DNA of 64,000 nucleotides from the NCBI RefSeq assembly GCF_945859705.1, contig NC_079138.1, forward strand, positions 1,550,001 through 1,614,000. The letters run 5' to 3'. Made by a program: the position numbers and the translations under genes. Positions 36,573 to 49,080 of this stretch are shown here, piece by piece. Position 1 is the stretch's first letter; each line of letters starts with the position of its first letter. The notes under the pieces were generated by a model. It was not told the DNA's origin, did no database searches, and saw only the letters and a list, made by a program, of their open reading frames with translations. The DNA is from Episyrphus balteatus. Taxonomy: Eukaryota; Arthropoda; Insecta; Diptera; Syrphidae.

Positions 36573-36783
36573 TTTACCGACTTCCAAAAAGGAGGAGGTA
36601 TTCAATTCGTCTGTATTTCTTTTTTTTTTTACATCATAACTTTGGACTGAGTGAACCAAATTTGATAATTTTGTATTGGAAAGCTGGTGCCTGCAGGGTG
36701 GTCCCATTTTAATTTCGTTTCGTTCTAGCAATAGAAACTATGAGAAAAACCATAAAACCCAGTTTTGATCCATGGAAGTCGGT
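36573..36783 (-). repeat. dispersed repeat, copy inverted relative to 63191-63401
   Basis: On the minus strand it runs from CCGACTTCCATGG through GGTTTTATGGTTTTTCTCAT and GGTTCACTCAGTCCAAAGTT to TTTTTGGAAGTCGGTAAA. The same order occurs at 63191-63401 on the plus strand. CCGACTTCCA at one end and GGAAGTCGG at the other make short inverted tips. Confidence 0.78.
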
Positions 36784-37716
36784 TTTGTTTTTTTGATAAA
36801 AATCATTGTTGTATTTAAATTTTTTTTTAATTCTAATTCATTGTTGGTTAGTTTGTCCTTCATTGTTCGATTACTACCATCATTTGTTTGTTATTTGTTT
36901 GTTAATAAAAATTCGTACTTTTTATTATTAACATCGATGGGTTTTTAATTTGTTCGATCCGTTTTCACAATAGTTCAATCATAATTTTAAGTAATAAATC
37001 AATAGAAAAAAAAAAAACAAAACTCCAGATCCTGGATTTATTCTGTTCAAACAAATCCATAAGTCCTGTATAGATGTACATTTGGCTTGTATAAGTTTAA
37101 ATTCTTAACCAAAATATTATTTGATTTTCTAGACAGAAATTTTGTGGATAGTGAATTATATTTAAATAAGAGTGTCTATTTCAGTAGAAAAAAAATTAAT
37201 AAAATCTAATGCGAACCTTAAAAAAAAAAACATTAGGTACAATATAAATAACTCTCTGGCCATCAACCTTGACAAATAAATCCTATATGAACATGGTATC
37301 GGCACTTCAATTATCTTTGAAGTATCTATCTATCTATGCAATATGTATCTCCAATTTCACATCTACTTTATAAAACATACACTCAATTCATTCTATAGGT
37401 CGATGCCGTGATGAGTGGTTTTGGTTAAATGAACCAAGTACTTGGGTATGCGAATATTTAAACGTAGCAAATTGATTTCCATGGTTTTAGTAAATTAAAG
37501 TACTAATCATGATAGACGCGTGTGTCAGCTGGCTTACCTCTGGCTTACATTTCTCATAAAAAGAACACTCTTTTTTTTTTTTTTCATTTACTATTTAAAC
37601 TATCACACAAAAACATACGAGGTGTTGGTTGGCTAGACGAAGTTAGAACGATTGAATATAGAATGAATCTATAACTTATACATAATGGTGATGGAGCGAG
37701 TATAGTCGGCACACAA
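36784..37716. other. intergenic sequence, no gene seen
   Basis: AT-rich with homopolymers; no supported feature. Confidence 0.5.
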
Positions 37717-38104
37717 CACTGAGGGAAAAAAAGGAATGTAAAATGTACTATGGTCAACGTTGATTTAATGTTGAAAAAACTATCTAAATTAAATTTGAAA
37801 CAACGTATGAAAATTTTTAATTTGTGTCGGACCATTGTTTTAACTTTAATTTCAAACATTGAGATAGCACGTTGGTAAAGCATTCGCCTTGTCCTTGTGA
37901 CCCAAGAGTTGTAGGATCGGTCCCCAGTGACTATCAATTTTTTTTTTAAATTTAAATTGATGCTTTTTTCAAAGTTGAAACAACTTTGATTAACGATGTT
38001 CTACTTTGATTTGAAAATTATCGTCTTCAATGCAAAATTATTCTGAAAAATATCGTTGAATCAACATGATTTTCGTTGATTTTAAGTTGTTTTTTCTCTC
38101 AGTG
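37717..38104. mobile_element. TIR element with tRNA-derived core, copy 1
   Basis: Ends are CACTGAGGGAAAAAA and the inverted CACTGAGAGAAAAAA. Both arms contain mirrored TTGAAACAAC-type and CAACGTTGATT-like words. A tRNA-like core is at 37858-37934. The element at 44849-45340 has comparable ends and a related core, in the opposite orientation. Confidence 0.75.
37858..37934 (+). repeat. tRNA-like core of the TIR element
   Basis: Contains GAGATAGCACGTTGGTAAAG, corresponding to a D-arm/A-box region, and GGATCGGTCCCC, a mutated B box (consensus GGTTCGANNCC). It aligns over about 70 bp with the minus strand at 45071-45141, sharing GTGACCCAA and AGTTGTAGG. The acceptor stem is not convincing, so it is tRNA-derived rather than a tRNA gene. 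Confidence 0.65.
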
Positions 38105-38208
38105 AACTTACTACTATTTTAATACGGCTTTTATTAGCTTCGCTTGTTACTAACTAACTAACAATGTAATAAAATCTTGTAACTAAATTTTGACCCACTT
38201 CCACTTAT

Positions 38209-38320
38209 CCGAACTGAAACTTTGTACATATATGTAGTTCCGATGACAACACAATATTTTAGTGGTCCGGACCCTGGGGAGGTGCATTTTGGTTGCGAAA
38301 CACCCAAAATCAAAATTAGC
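38209..38320 (-). repeat. dispersed GTCCGGACC repeat, copy 1
   Basis: On the minus strand it reads CCCAGGGTCCGGACCACTAA, then AATATTGTGTTGTC and AAAGTTTCAGTTCGG. Two related copies lie on the plus strand at 56012-56160 and 56682-56790. Confidence 0.78.
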
Positions 38321-39026
38321 TTACTTCCAATTAAAAAAAAACAAAAAAAACTTGAAAATAATTTAAATAACTTCTTGGAAATGGTTGGATCAAAAAGCAT
38401 AGAGCGCATTTTTGTTGCGTGTAATTTTATAAAGTTTGAACAAAGCGCTTGACGCTTTTTGATCTAACCAGTTTTTGACGTGTTTTGGACGCGTTTTGGA
38501 CGTTTGAAAATATGTAAAGTTCCAATGTAAATTAAAGTTATCTTTTGTATTTACGCAACATAAGTCTTAGTTTAAAAAAAAATGCTTATAAGGCTATGAT
38601 ACAGTCTTCTTATTAAGAGGTCATACTTGGTAGGTGCTTTTAATAAGTACATCAAGTCATCTTTTTGTCTGTGTCGGAAGTGAAAAAATATAATTGATTT
38701 TTTTGGCCCACCCTAACCTATTATGGTGTTCGTGGAAGAGGGAAGTACTTAAATATTAAATAATCTACCTCTTAAAAATATGAACCAACTGGCAGGAAAA
38801 CATCATTTCACACTTTTACCGAGGGCAACAAATTCCCAATACGATTGTTACAATATGAATTGACAATTTCAGATGCAGCTGATAGGATATTAGCAGTTAT
38901 ATCTACATCTCTCTGCTCTACTCTGTTTATTCACTGTTTTTTTTTTTTGCAAACAAAAAATGTACATACTAATAAGATGGAGTTTTTGTATTAAAACAAC
39001 ATGTTTTTTGTATAAATCATCTGATA
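38321..39026. other. intergenic sequence, no gene seen
   Basis: No supported feature. A GTTTTGGACG word is repeated in the 38470-38510 stretch. Confidence 0.5.
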
Positions 39027-39440
39027 TTAATTAATCATCCTCTTTACAAATTGTGTTGTTGAGATACGACGACGACGCACGAGGGACCGACGGCTGTGAA
39101 TGATGCCGTGCATCGTCTTTTCATTATCGTCTTGGCCGCAGTCCATGAGCAATGTCCAACATTCCTTTATCAACGCTGCTGTCTTGCTCCCCATCAGCAT
39201 AGTTTTCTTTTGCGTAGCCTCATAGTTTTTGACCTCGTCAATTGTTTGCGGGTAGATGAGTTTCCTCTTCACTTTCGCATGTTTACCTTAACCAGCACCA
39301 AGCTCACATTCAGGTGAATCATCCTTTCACCCATGGAAGATGTTCACATTGTCACAAACTCTAAAGAGCCTCTTCGTCCAGGACATAGTCAAACGAAGCC
39401 GAGAGTTCATCAAAATGTAGGACACTTAGCCTAGTGTGTT
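39027..39440 (-). pseudogene. unrecognised, relatively GC-rich ORF fragment
   Basis: The minus strand has an 81-codon frame at 39027-39272 (MKRKLIYPQTIDEVKNYEAT at the start, SRRSLVRRRRISTTQFVKRM near the end). Just upstream, at about 39362-39418, another minus-strand frame reads HFDELSASFDYVLDEEAL and a stop. The composition is clearly richer in G+C and CpG than the surrounding DNA, and the predicted peptide is not low-complexity. I do not recognise a family. It could be a fragment of a retroposed gene, a coding exon, or an old integrated sequence. Confidence 0.35.
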
Positions 39441-42179
39441 AGTTTTGTTTCTATGTACGCTACTATAAAGCGTTTTTAATTTCTATAATTAAAAAGTAAA
39501 AAGCTACCCTCTTTTCATATATATAAAAAAAAAAAGAATAAAGTAGTGTTGCTGATGGGGTGTATACTGTATATTGTAGATATAGTGTGTATACTGTATA
39601 TTGAAAATCATTTTATAGTCGCATATAGAATTAGTTCGATCAAAAACCTGTAATAATTATTTTTAGAAGCTTTACTTCTTTTATTTAATTTTGTTAAAAA
39701 ATGATTATTTATACAACGAAAGACAAATTTAGAAAAAAATAATGAAATTAATGGTTTTAATTAATGTTTTCTCACTCTTCATCATTTTCATCTGCATTGT
39801 CTTCACTTTTTTCACTTTCATGGCGACATAGTGCCATTTTCGAAAAATAATTCAAAATTTTATGAATATTCAAAAATGGATACACCGTTTTTAAGTAGGT
39901 AATTGTCAATGGGTGTCATATTTTTAAAGACATTAAAGACTTTTAAATGTCATTTAATTTCCAAAATTAAATTTATAGTGTTTTTTCAATAAAATTTTGT
40001 TAATAAAATAAAAATCAATATTACTCAAACATCTCATAAATAAACTCAAGAAATCAGGATTTGAACTCTTTGACCTAGTCATATTAATAGGGCAATCAAT
40101 TTCTCTAGAAAGTGATCAAAGTTAGTACTATTTACCGTACTCGTTACTAGAATCGATACGAATTGTGAAATACTTGCATATATTTTCAGGGTTTTAAGTC
40201 TGGTGGCTGTACCGGTAAAAAATATAACATTCATTTTATTTGAGTTGGAAAAAATCTTGAAAAGTTTGCAGGATACGATAAATTGAAGTTATTTTTTTTT
40301 TATCAATTACCTATTTTGGAAAACATATCAATTTGTTTTAACCATTTGTCTATTTAAATGAAACACAAATATTTTGTACTTTCATAAAAACACGATGATG
40401 ATTAAAATCTATACTGTGTCTTTAAAAATATGGCCACTGATATGTAAGTTGTAAGTTTAAAAAAAATTTTGACGACATTTGAACAACATAAAGGTTGAAA
40501 TTACAGAATTTCGAAAAGCCGAATAAAAGATTTGCAGAATTTTAAAAAGAGAATTTTGGAGTTATTTACAGAATTTTGAAATAACGAAATAACACGCTTG
40601 AAATTTCTGACCAAAAGTGACTGAACGTCAATTGAAAAAAAGTTGAAAAACGCAAGCAAATACTGTGCAAATTTGACAAACCAAAGTTGTCTAAACTCAT
40701 AAAAAAAAAATTAACTCCAACACGATCAAATGATAACTTGGATTATTTAAGAGAAAATTTTAGGCAATTTTATTTATTTTTTTTTATAAGCAAACCTCAG
40801 TACCTAATTCCAAAAATGTTCATCTCTGATTTCGGAAATGGTTTCTTAGGTATATAAATTTTCATAAAATTAACGTAAAATGTTTTGATAATTTCAAAGA
40901 AATATTGATGTTTTATAAAATTGTTCGCTTTTAAATGAATTTTTAAGACCATATTTTAAGCGCATATTGTTCGTTTTTAAGTGCATAAAAATCCTACTTC
41001 GAATGATTACTCTAGTTTACAAAATTATATATTTTTTTGGCCTGGACTGAACTATATTTTTTTCGGTTTGCTTAACTCGAATGTGATGTCAGAGATTTTT
41101 TAATTAAATTTTTAAAAGTATATAACATTGAAGTGTGAATGTTACTTTTCTTGGAGTTATGGTAAACTTAAGGCCATCTTCCCTTAAAATATACTTAAAA
41201 ATCAACTTTTTTAAAATAGCTCATCAAATAAATATATATGGATTGAACTAAGTAAAATGAATATTTATTTAAATTAGAAATTCATCAAATGATGTGGGAA
41301 CGAAATTATTTTATTCAATTGAATCGTTTATTTTATACATTTTTTTTTTTCAGATGTAGATATAAAAAAATTAATACAACTAAGTTTGTAAAGAATATTC
41401 ACAATATTCCGTCAAAAATTTTAAACTTTATAATGAAAAAAAAAAAAATAAAGAATATTATCTATCTAGTCAGTCAAAAAAGTAAGTACACAGCCCTAGC
41501 TTTGCTTTACCAAGAATTTCGAATGTATTTTTATTTCATTTTTCTCACATTTTTGCCACTTGAATAGATCTCCATACATAGTAAGCTATTTTTTTGCAAC
41601 CAGGCAAAACTAAACCATCAGAAATCAGTATTTAAAAAAAAATTAATTGTTTATGCATAAACGAATCACGGACCTTAACAACGGATTCAGAAGTGCAAGC
41701 TTTCTAATTTTGCACTCGATCGTGTTGAAGTACTACTGATGCGTGAAAAGTGCAGCACACCATAAGGAGCACACAGGTTCTTCGTTCATCGTTCATGGCA
41801 TTGGTTAAAATATATCTTCTCAAAATTTGTACGTAAATTACTTGTTTAATTATGTGAATTGGCCTGATTTTTTTAAAAGCCCGAATAAAGAGAACAAAAA
41901 AGAAAAACAAATATCTCCAATTACATCGATCAGAGATAATGTTTCTTATATTTTGTTGTTGTTTTCGTTAAATATTGTTTTCAAAATTTGATACTTTTTA
42001 TCTGACAATTTTTGCTCCAATAGCAGTTGATTGTGGACAAGTTTCAACAACAACATTTAATTACAAAATGGTAAATGTAGGTAGTAGGTACATTCTAAAG
42101 CGTTGCAAATGTATAACGAAAAATCCCATACAAAATTAACACAACGAAATCGTTCACAGAAATATTTGCTAAAAACATA
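39441..42179. other. 2.7-kb intergenic stretch, no gene seen
   Basis: AT-rich. A short duplicated GTGTATACTGTATATTG word stands at about 39560-39602. Nothing else is supported. Confidence 0.45.
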
Positions 42180-42315
42180 GCGCAAAACTTTAAACGATTT
42201 AGTAAATTGCTAAAGCCATTTTAGTAGGTTACTAAGCCAAAAATCATACGGATTTTTAACCTAGTAACTTACTAAATAACCTTAGCAATTTACTAAATTG
42301 TTTAAAATTTTGCGC
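42180..42315. mobile_element. TA-type palindromic MITE, copy 2
   Basis: 136 bp flanked by TA (42178-42179, 42316-42317), with GCGCAAAA ends and palindromic arms. Same family and length as 23432-23566. Confidence 0.87.
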
Positions 42316-44848
42316 TATTGTGAGCATTTAGACAACGTTTATGAATACAGCCGTTAATATTTGACATGCAGTTAAGCTTTAAAAGCCTTATGTAAAATTG
42401 TAAGAAAAGGCTATATTTTGAAAGTCCATAACTATTTTTAGCCGCATTCATGTTTAAAGAATATGCGACCATCATGTTCAAAGATTAATATCCTGATTCC
42501 TCCCATTACATTGTCGCAATTTGTGACAGTCACAAAAATTCTTAAAGTCTATGGAGCAGGTCACAAATCAAAAGAATAAATTCTTTTTGTGACTCTTACG
42601 AGTTGTGTCTGTGGGAGAGAATTCTTTTTCCCTTCATAAATTAAATATAAAGAAACTTTTCAAGCACAAAAATAATAAGCTTTTCAGTCAAAACATCAAA
42701 TAAGTTGTTTTTGTTCTTTCTTCGCATAATTTCTTACAATTTTTACAATGTTTTTTTTTTCAATTTTTAATAGAACCCATATCGAAAGGAAATTTAATTT
42801 TCTACTGAAGGTACAATTTTTACAAATTCAGCTTGCTTTTCAATATCTTCTTATTTAGAAAATCTCAAGTTTTCGATATTTCATATGCTTTTTAAGGCAG
42901 TTGTGTAATTGTTTAAGGTACCTTAAAGTTTTTCATATATCAAAGGGTAGGGACCACGCCCCCTGAGTACAATTTTTTTATTTTAAAAATGCATCCATTG
43001 GATAAGACCAGCTTCATAATATTAGAGGAGAATTCAGCGAACATTTTTAATTTTCGATTTATGCAATAACAGCTATTTATTAAAAACATCTGTTCAAATT
43101 GAGGTAGGTAGTCATTTAAGACAAAGTCTGAAGATTAAAGAACCATTCTACTTTCTACATTGAGGAAAAAAAAAACAGGTTAAAATAAACGAAAACCAAC
43201 AGTTTTTCGGAATGTATTTTCTTTGAAGACGATAAATTTTAAAATCATAGTAATAACAAAGTTAGTTTTAAACTTAAAAGTTGTTAGTACAGAAATCGGT
43301 TTTCGGCTTTACCGGTTTTTTCCCTTTCGGTTAAACTTTCTGGTTTTAAACCGGGTCAAAAAACCGGTTTTCGTTTTTTTTTTTACTTGATATGGCAATC
43401 AAAAAAAAAAAAGTCGGAAGGGCAAATAAACAAAAAACAAAAACAACGGTTGACCGAAGCAAATAAACCGGTCGGTTTTTCGGAGACGATTTTTTATGAG
43501 AATTGCTTTTTGTATGACTTATGTATTAAAACAATTCTTGAGCAACGAAAAGTAAAAAAAAAAAAAAACATTTCTTAAATAGAAAAATTAAGAAAAAAAA
43601 GGGACCTTAAATTTAATCTGGCCCTGGGTTTTTTTTTAACACCAACAAATGTTAACAACAACTCCAATTGGAAAAAAAAAATAAAGAAACGAAAAATATA
43701 AGAACTATATAAAAAAAATATGTATTATTTTTTAAACACTTTTTTACCTAGGTATTACTTTTTTCATAAAACAGAAACTTTTTTTGGGCAGAAATTCTCA
43801 AGAATGGGAAATTTTTTTCTCTCTCGCGGCCATCTTTTTGTGAAAAACTACATAATTTCAGTTAAAAAAGTTGAAAAAAGTAGAAATATTTCTGTTTTAG
43901 GCAGTACCCAAACAGACCTATTTTGTACGTACGTGAATGTTTTACTTGCGATTTATTAGAAGTATCTTTCATCGAAAGAGAAAAGATTTAACCCTATTTG
44001 AATGAAAAAAACCGTACTTATTTTTAATGTGCAATTCTTCAACCATTTGAGAATCTGAGTTCTATTAGGATTTCAGTGGTGATAGTAAAACACACCTTAA
44101 TTCTGCATATTTTAGCACACTTACATCTCCAACCAAAAAAAGATTGTTAATACGTTTTCATTTCGGTTTCAACCCTGTGTAAACCCTTATGCAGGATTTA
44201 CACGACTGACAAAGTTGCCAGTATTTCGGAAAACAAAATGGCAACATAATCAAAGAAACATTTTTTTATGTTCATGCATTTACACGAGTTCATTATATTG
44301 CCAACATTTAATTTAAATAGGCATTTATAAATTCAGTCCACCTCCACAGACAAGATAAATTACAGATGTTTTGTTTAGATTTGACGTTTAAAAAATGGCA
44401 ATTTTTCAATAAAGAATGACCAAGTTCATTTTTATTTTCTAAAATGGCATAATTTGAAAAATAGGAGCCAGCACAGTGTTTACACATAGAGCCATATTAA
44501 TGGCAACATTTTATGCCAAATAGGCACGATCATGAAAAGTTTTCGTGGGAGATTTTTGAGTCTTTCAACTTTTATTGAAGAATAATTTTAAAAAACAAAT
44601 AATTTTTAATGATTTTTTCCTCCTTTGAACAGTGTTGCCAGAGCCGGCTACCTATCTATCGCCAAACAGAATCCTTGAACTTTTAACTCGCTCCTTAAAA
44701 TGAAGAGTATGGTTGACCAATAATTCAATTTTAACTAAATCTTAGAAGAATCAAATCAAAAAAATTATGCAGAATAACTCTATTACATTAATTAATAGGA
44801 ATGACAAAACTGTATGGAATTTAGTAAAGGTGTTTGGGCCATATTCAT
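42316..44848. other. intergenic sequence, no gene seen
   Basis: Includes a stretch of repeated AACCGGTTTT-like words at about 43300-43480 and loose inverted words around 44180-44510 (GTTTACAC, TGGCAACAT). No gene is recognised. Confidence 0.45.
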
Positions 44849-45340
44849 CACGGAGAAGAAAGACCACATAAAATTGAGCCGATCCCACTCTAAATTAAGC
44901 TAATTTCTGCATGGTTTTTTTTTTTTGGTAAGATGACTTCCGTCTTAAATTAAGGTCATAAATCACATTAATTTCTTGAATGCGCAAATAAGATGATCTC
45001 CACCTTAATTTAAGCGGCAGATCATCTTATTTTTATGTGGAAACATTTTAATAGAAACAAAAAAGAACTGGCAGCCTCTGGGGATCGAACCTACAACTGT
45101 TGGGTCACTAGACAGTGCCTTACCATCGTGCTATCTCACTGTTGGAAATAAGTATGATAAACAGCAACTAAAGCTAAAGTGTGACTATAATTTTAAAATT
45201 TTTATTTTAAGATGAAAATTCACATTAAAATAAGATGAAATTCACATTCACATTATTTTAAGCGGATATCACCTTATTTTAAGGTGTTTAAATTTAATGT
45301 GCGCATCATATTATTTTAAGGTGCACTTTTTTTCTCCGTG
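44849..45340. mobile_element. TIR element with tRNA-derived core, copy 2
   Basis: Ends CACGGAGAA and inverted TTCTCCGTG. The interior is filled with mirrored AAGATGA and CCTTAATTTAAG-type words. The tRNA-like core is on the minus strand at 45071-45141. A target duplication is not obvious. Confidence 0.72.
45071..45141 (-). repeat. tRNA-like core of the TIR element, intact B box
   Basis: On the minus strand: GAGATAGCACGATGGTAAGG (A-box region) and a perfect B box GGTTCGATCCC near the 3' end. About 80% of positions match 37858-37934 by eye. It is a tRNA-derived, SINE-like unit inside an inverted-repeat element. Confidence 0.7.
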
Positions 45341-45368
45341 AGACGCTGTCTAAATTACTACTAACAAA

Positions 45369-45519
45369 AGCCTTGTTCCATTGGAGGTGGTAGTTTACTC
45401 ATGAGTAGATCTAGTACTACAAATAACACACGATGTTCTACTCGAGGAGATACGAAATTGTAGTTGTTGTAGTAGATTTCTACTCACGAGTAAACTACCA
45501 CCTCCAATGAAACAGGGCT
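45369..45519. mobile_element. MITE of 151 bp, possible Harbinger type
   Basis: Inverted ends of about 40 bp share CATTGGAGGTGGTAGTTTAC. AAA flanks both sides, a possible 3-bp duplication. Its AGCC start and length resemble the 150-bp Harbinger-like elements, but the sequence is different. Confidence 0.75.
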
Positions 45520-45879
45520 AAAGACTGGAGTTCTAAGATAAACTTAAATAAACCGTAGTATAAAAACGACTATGAATTTGCCCCTATTTGTTTACTTTAC
45601 CAAAGCCAAGTGTATCGAAAAAACTACTATCGTATCGACTTTTTCAACCCAGAACTAACCCTGTTCCTTTGAGAGGTGGCCGAGTACTACTATCGTACTT
45701 CAATTTCACTACATTTTTTCTAAATTCTTTCAATACCTGGTACATAAAAAACATCATAACTCCAACCCTGACAATTGGGTGAGCGAGAGCGAAAAAAACA
45801 CAACCAACAAAAAAATCCACTCTACCTGCTCTGATAAACTCAAACGAAACGAGGACTCCATTTTAAATCAAATCAGATG
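45520..45879. other. intergenic sequence, no gene seen
   Basis: Holds a partial end of the 7143/18705 repeat near 45562. No gene is recognised. Confidence 0.45.
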
Positions 45880-47700
45880 TAATTTAGATACCGTATAGAA
45901 CGGTCAGGAAGCACCACGTCGTGTTCGTTTGTCGCGTGCATCTTTATAATATGAAAAAGGAATCATAACAAAAAAAAATTTGTGTGTGTGCTCCACCTTT
46001 ATCTATCTCTCATGATCACAATTTGTGTTTTTTTGTTTTTTTTCAAATTTGCATCTTGTGTTTTGAAATTTAAAAACAATTTAATTTTAAAACAAGCAAA
46101 AACACACCATACACTTAAAAAACTTTCGCGTGCCTAGCTGTCTGCTCTGCTGGTGTGTAGTGTAAATGGTTTCCGGAAGAACAAAAAGAAAAAACAAATT
46201 AGGTAAAATTCACACTGAAAAGAACTTTACCACAAAAAGCAAGTTAAAAAAGGCGACGAGGACAACGATAGAAAAGAAGTTATATCAAGGGAATTAAAAA
46301 ACGATTTTCTGCTGTGAAAAAAAAGTGAAACAACTAATTGTTTATAAGTTTTTAGTGTAAAATAAATGAACAAATCAAATAAAGTTATTTCAAATTGCTT
46401 TTAATATATTTTTCAATTTGAAGGGCCAAATTTTTACTTGATTTTTTTTTTTCTTTTTTTGAAATAAAACAAAAGAAAACGTAGGAAGAAGAAATACAAA
46501 AAAAAAAAGGTACTTCTTCGTGTTTCTTCGATTCGTTCTTCGTCTTCGTTATAATATTTTAGATGGATTCTGGCGTGTCAATGCGTGTGTGTTCTGTTAA
46601 TGTATTTGTGCATACGAGTCGAGTAATCTATAATTCCACACAATAAATTGTTTATAATTTTTGTTAGCAATCAAAACAAACAAACAAAAAAATTACTAAT
46701 ACAAAATAAAAATACTCAAAACAAATTGAAAAAAAAAAAAACGGTTAGAATTTGTCTGATAAATTAGTTCTTCATATATATAATCAATTCTACATTGTCG
46801 CAGTCGCTGATAAAATATACTCTTCTCTTTCTTATTTGTTTCGTTCAGTTTTTTTGTTGAATATTTGTGATTGTGAGTGAATTTTTTATTCGTCCTTTGT
46901 GTCTACTACATCACTTAACTAATATTTCTTCGTCTTCGGTGTCATCATCATCTCACATCGTTAAGTTGGAGTTTTTTTTTTTTATTTTCTTCTTCGCAAC
47001 AAACTAAAATAATAAATAAATAAAGAAAAAGTGTTGTTGTTTCTCTTGCGCTCTGTTTCTTGTTCTTCTTCTTTTTTTGTGTCCATTTTTATTTTCATTA
47101 GTGTGTGTGTTTTATAATTGTCCACCTTCAATCGGCTCAACTCGGCTTCGTTGAAATTTGAAGTTGCTTAAGCTGCTCCTCTTGCTTTATACCGGAACGA
47201 CGACAAACGGGAGAAACGTTCAGTTTTTTTTTTTTGTTTTGTATTTATATTTTCGTATATGTATGCAGATGTATGGTGTTTGCATGTGTAAATACAAATA
47301 CTTATTGGAAATCTGTAATTCTTGTTGTTTATTCCATTTTTTATAAACGTCGTCATCGTCATCCACCGACAATTGTCGTCTTGTCGGTTTCTTGTGTAAA
47401 ATTGTGGATAAAAGAAATGAACCAATAAACAAAAAAAAAAAAACATAAGAAAAGCGACAATAAAACAAAAAAACAAAGTAAAAAAAAAAAAAAAACTTGA
47501 TTTTTGGATGAACGAAAAACGAAACCATTCCGGAGACGAAGAGAAAGAAATTGTAAATATATTTTTTTTTTTGTTGTAATTTGCTCCTTTTGGTGGTGCT
47601 CTCTGAAATTTCTCATTCATTCCACGACATGAAGAAGAACTAAACAAATTTACTGTTTTCATATAAACAGCAATCAATTTTTTGGAATAAACAAGGTAGA
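45880..47700 (+). promoter_or_regulatory. candidate promoter or 5'-untranslated region, possibly of Ephrin
   Basis: Unlike its surroundings, this stretch lacks inverted-repeat elements and contains many CpG-bearing words (CACGTCGTGTTCG, GTCGCGTGC), CT-rich and CA-rich tracts, and TTCTTCG runs, as seen in long leaders of fly neuronal genes. The coding exon of Ephrin, 7 kb downstream, starts behind a splice acceptor and so needs an upstream leader exon. No promoter motif or donor site can be fixed, so the link is a guess. Confidence 0.25.
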
Positions 47701-49080
47701 GTACCTATTTTCTTAACTTGTATTGAAATTAAATACATAAAACAATTAAAAAAAAAAAGGAGAATTTTTAGAATTTTTTACCTTTCTTGCTTTGCTAACC
47801 AATCGAATCGACCCATTCATTTATATTTTATTCTTTCATCATGTTTGCTGTGTATAAATTCTCTCTATCGCTTTTTGCTGTGTAGAGTGTGTCGTTGCCA
47901 TCATAGACGACGTATTCGCCGCCGCCACCGCCACCCGCTCAAACTCAATGATGGTGGTGGATGGTTGATGGAGATGGTTGATGGTATTTTTATGGGGATT
48001 TCTTTGGATGATTTGAATGTGTTTGTGTTAAGTTTTGGTGCGTGCGCTCCACATAAAAAAATTAAATGCACTTAATTTCTTCTGCTTTTTTTAACAAAAA
48101 AAAATATATCAAAACTGGATTTTTCTTCTTTACATTTGATTTCTTGTTTTTTTTTTTTCATGGTGTGTTGGGGAATTCTCTCTTTTGGCTACTTTAGTTT
48201 GGAATGGATACGAAAAAATTCCTTTGAAAAATAAAAAAAAAAAAAAACTATCTTTTCTTATACGAAAGGTACCTACAAACTCGTAATTTTTATGTATAAC
48301 AATATAATATTTTCGAATATAAACAACTAAAATGTTAGTATAGTTAAGTTAGTTGTGTCTTTTAAAAAAAAATTATTATATTGGTCTTATTTTTGGGGAA
48401 TTTTTGATTTTATTTATACCTTATTCATTGAACAAAAAAAGATATACCTTTATGTTAAAAAAAGGTAAGAGATATATTATGTACATTATTTACATATATA
48501 TTTATGTGTATACCTTGATGGTTAAGAAAAGCACAACATAATTGACGATAACACAGGAATACATAATATTTTAACGATACTGTGTTGGTTGGCTCGGTGC
48601 AGCTTTTTTTTTTTTTTTGTTTTTGCAGAAAAAAGCAAAAGGTAGAAAATATGGAGGCGATAAATAATGAACAAAAACCCAACACACCAATGAATGAATA
48701 AAAAGAAATAACATACAAAAAAAAAAAAAAAATCTTTAAAAAAATCCAATGTGACAAAGTTAAAAACAGATTTATGAAAATAACAAAAAAAAAAGGAAGA
48801 ACATATCCAAAAAAAAAAAAATAGGTATACCTATCAAAGTAAATTCGATTAATTTATTCGGGAAGACATTTCAGCAAAGTATAGGTTCGGTCCAGCAAAC
48901 CGGTTGCTCTTCGATGTCTTTTTTGAATCTGAATAAATCTTCGTTGAACATTGAAGATTTTAAATGCCTGCTAATATCCTTAGAAAATCATTTCTTGTGT
49001 TTTGATTATATTTTGAACTTAATAAATATTTTTTACTTTATTACTGATCAAAACAATGCCTAGTTATTGTCAATATAGTA
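47701..49080. other. intergenic or intronic sequence, no element recognised
   Basis: Low-complexity A/T sequence with a locally GC-richer patch at about 47890-48000 (CGCCGCCACCGCCACCC). No coding region is convincing. Confidence 0.45.

Noticed and set aside
43300..43480. Cluster of AACCGGTTTT-like words
   Set aside because: The words are suggestive of a transposon end, but no consistent pair of termini or target duplication could be found.
47168..47677. 169-codon minus-strand open frame
   Set aside because: Mainly F and K runs from poly-A/T tracts; low-complexity, no conserved motif.
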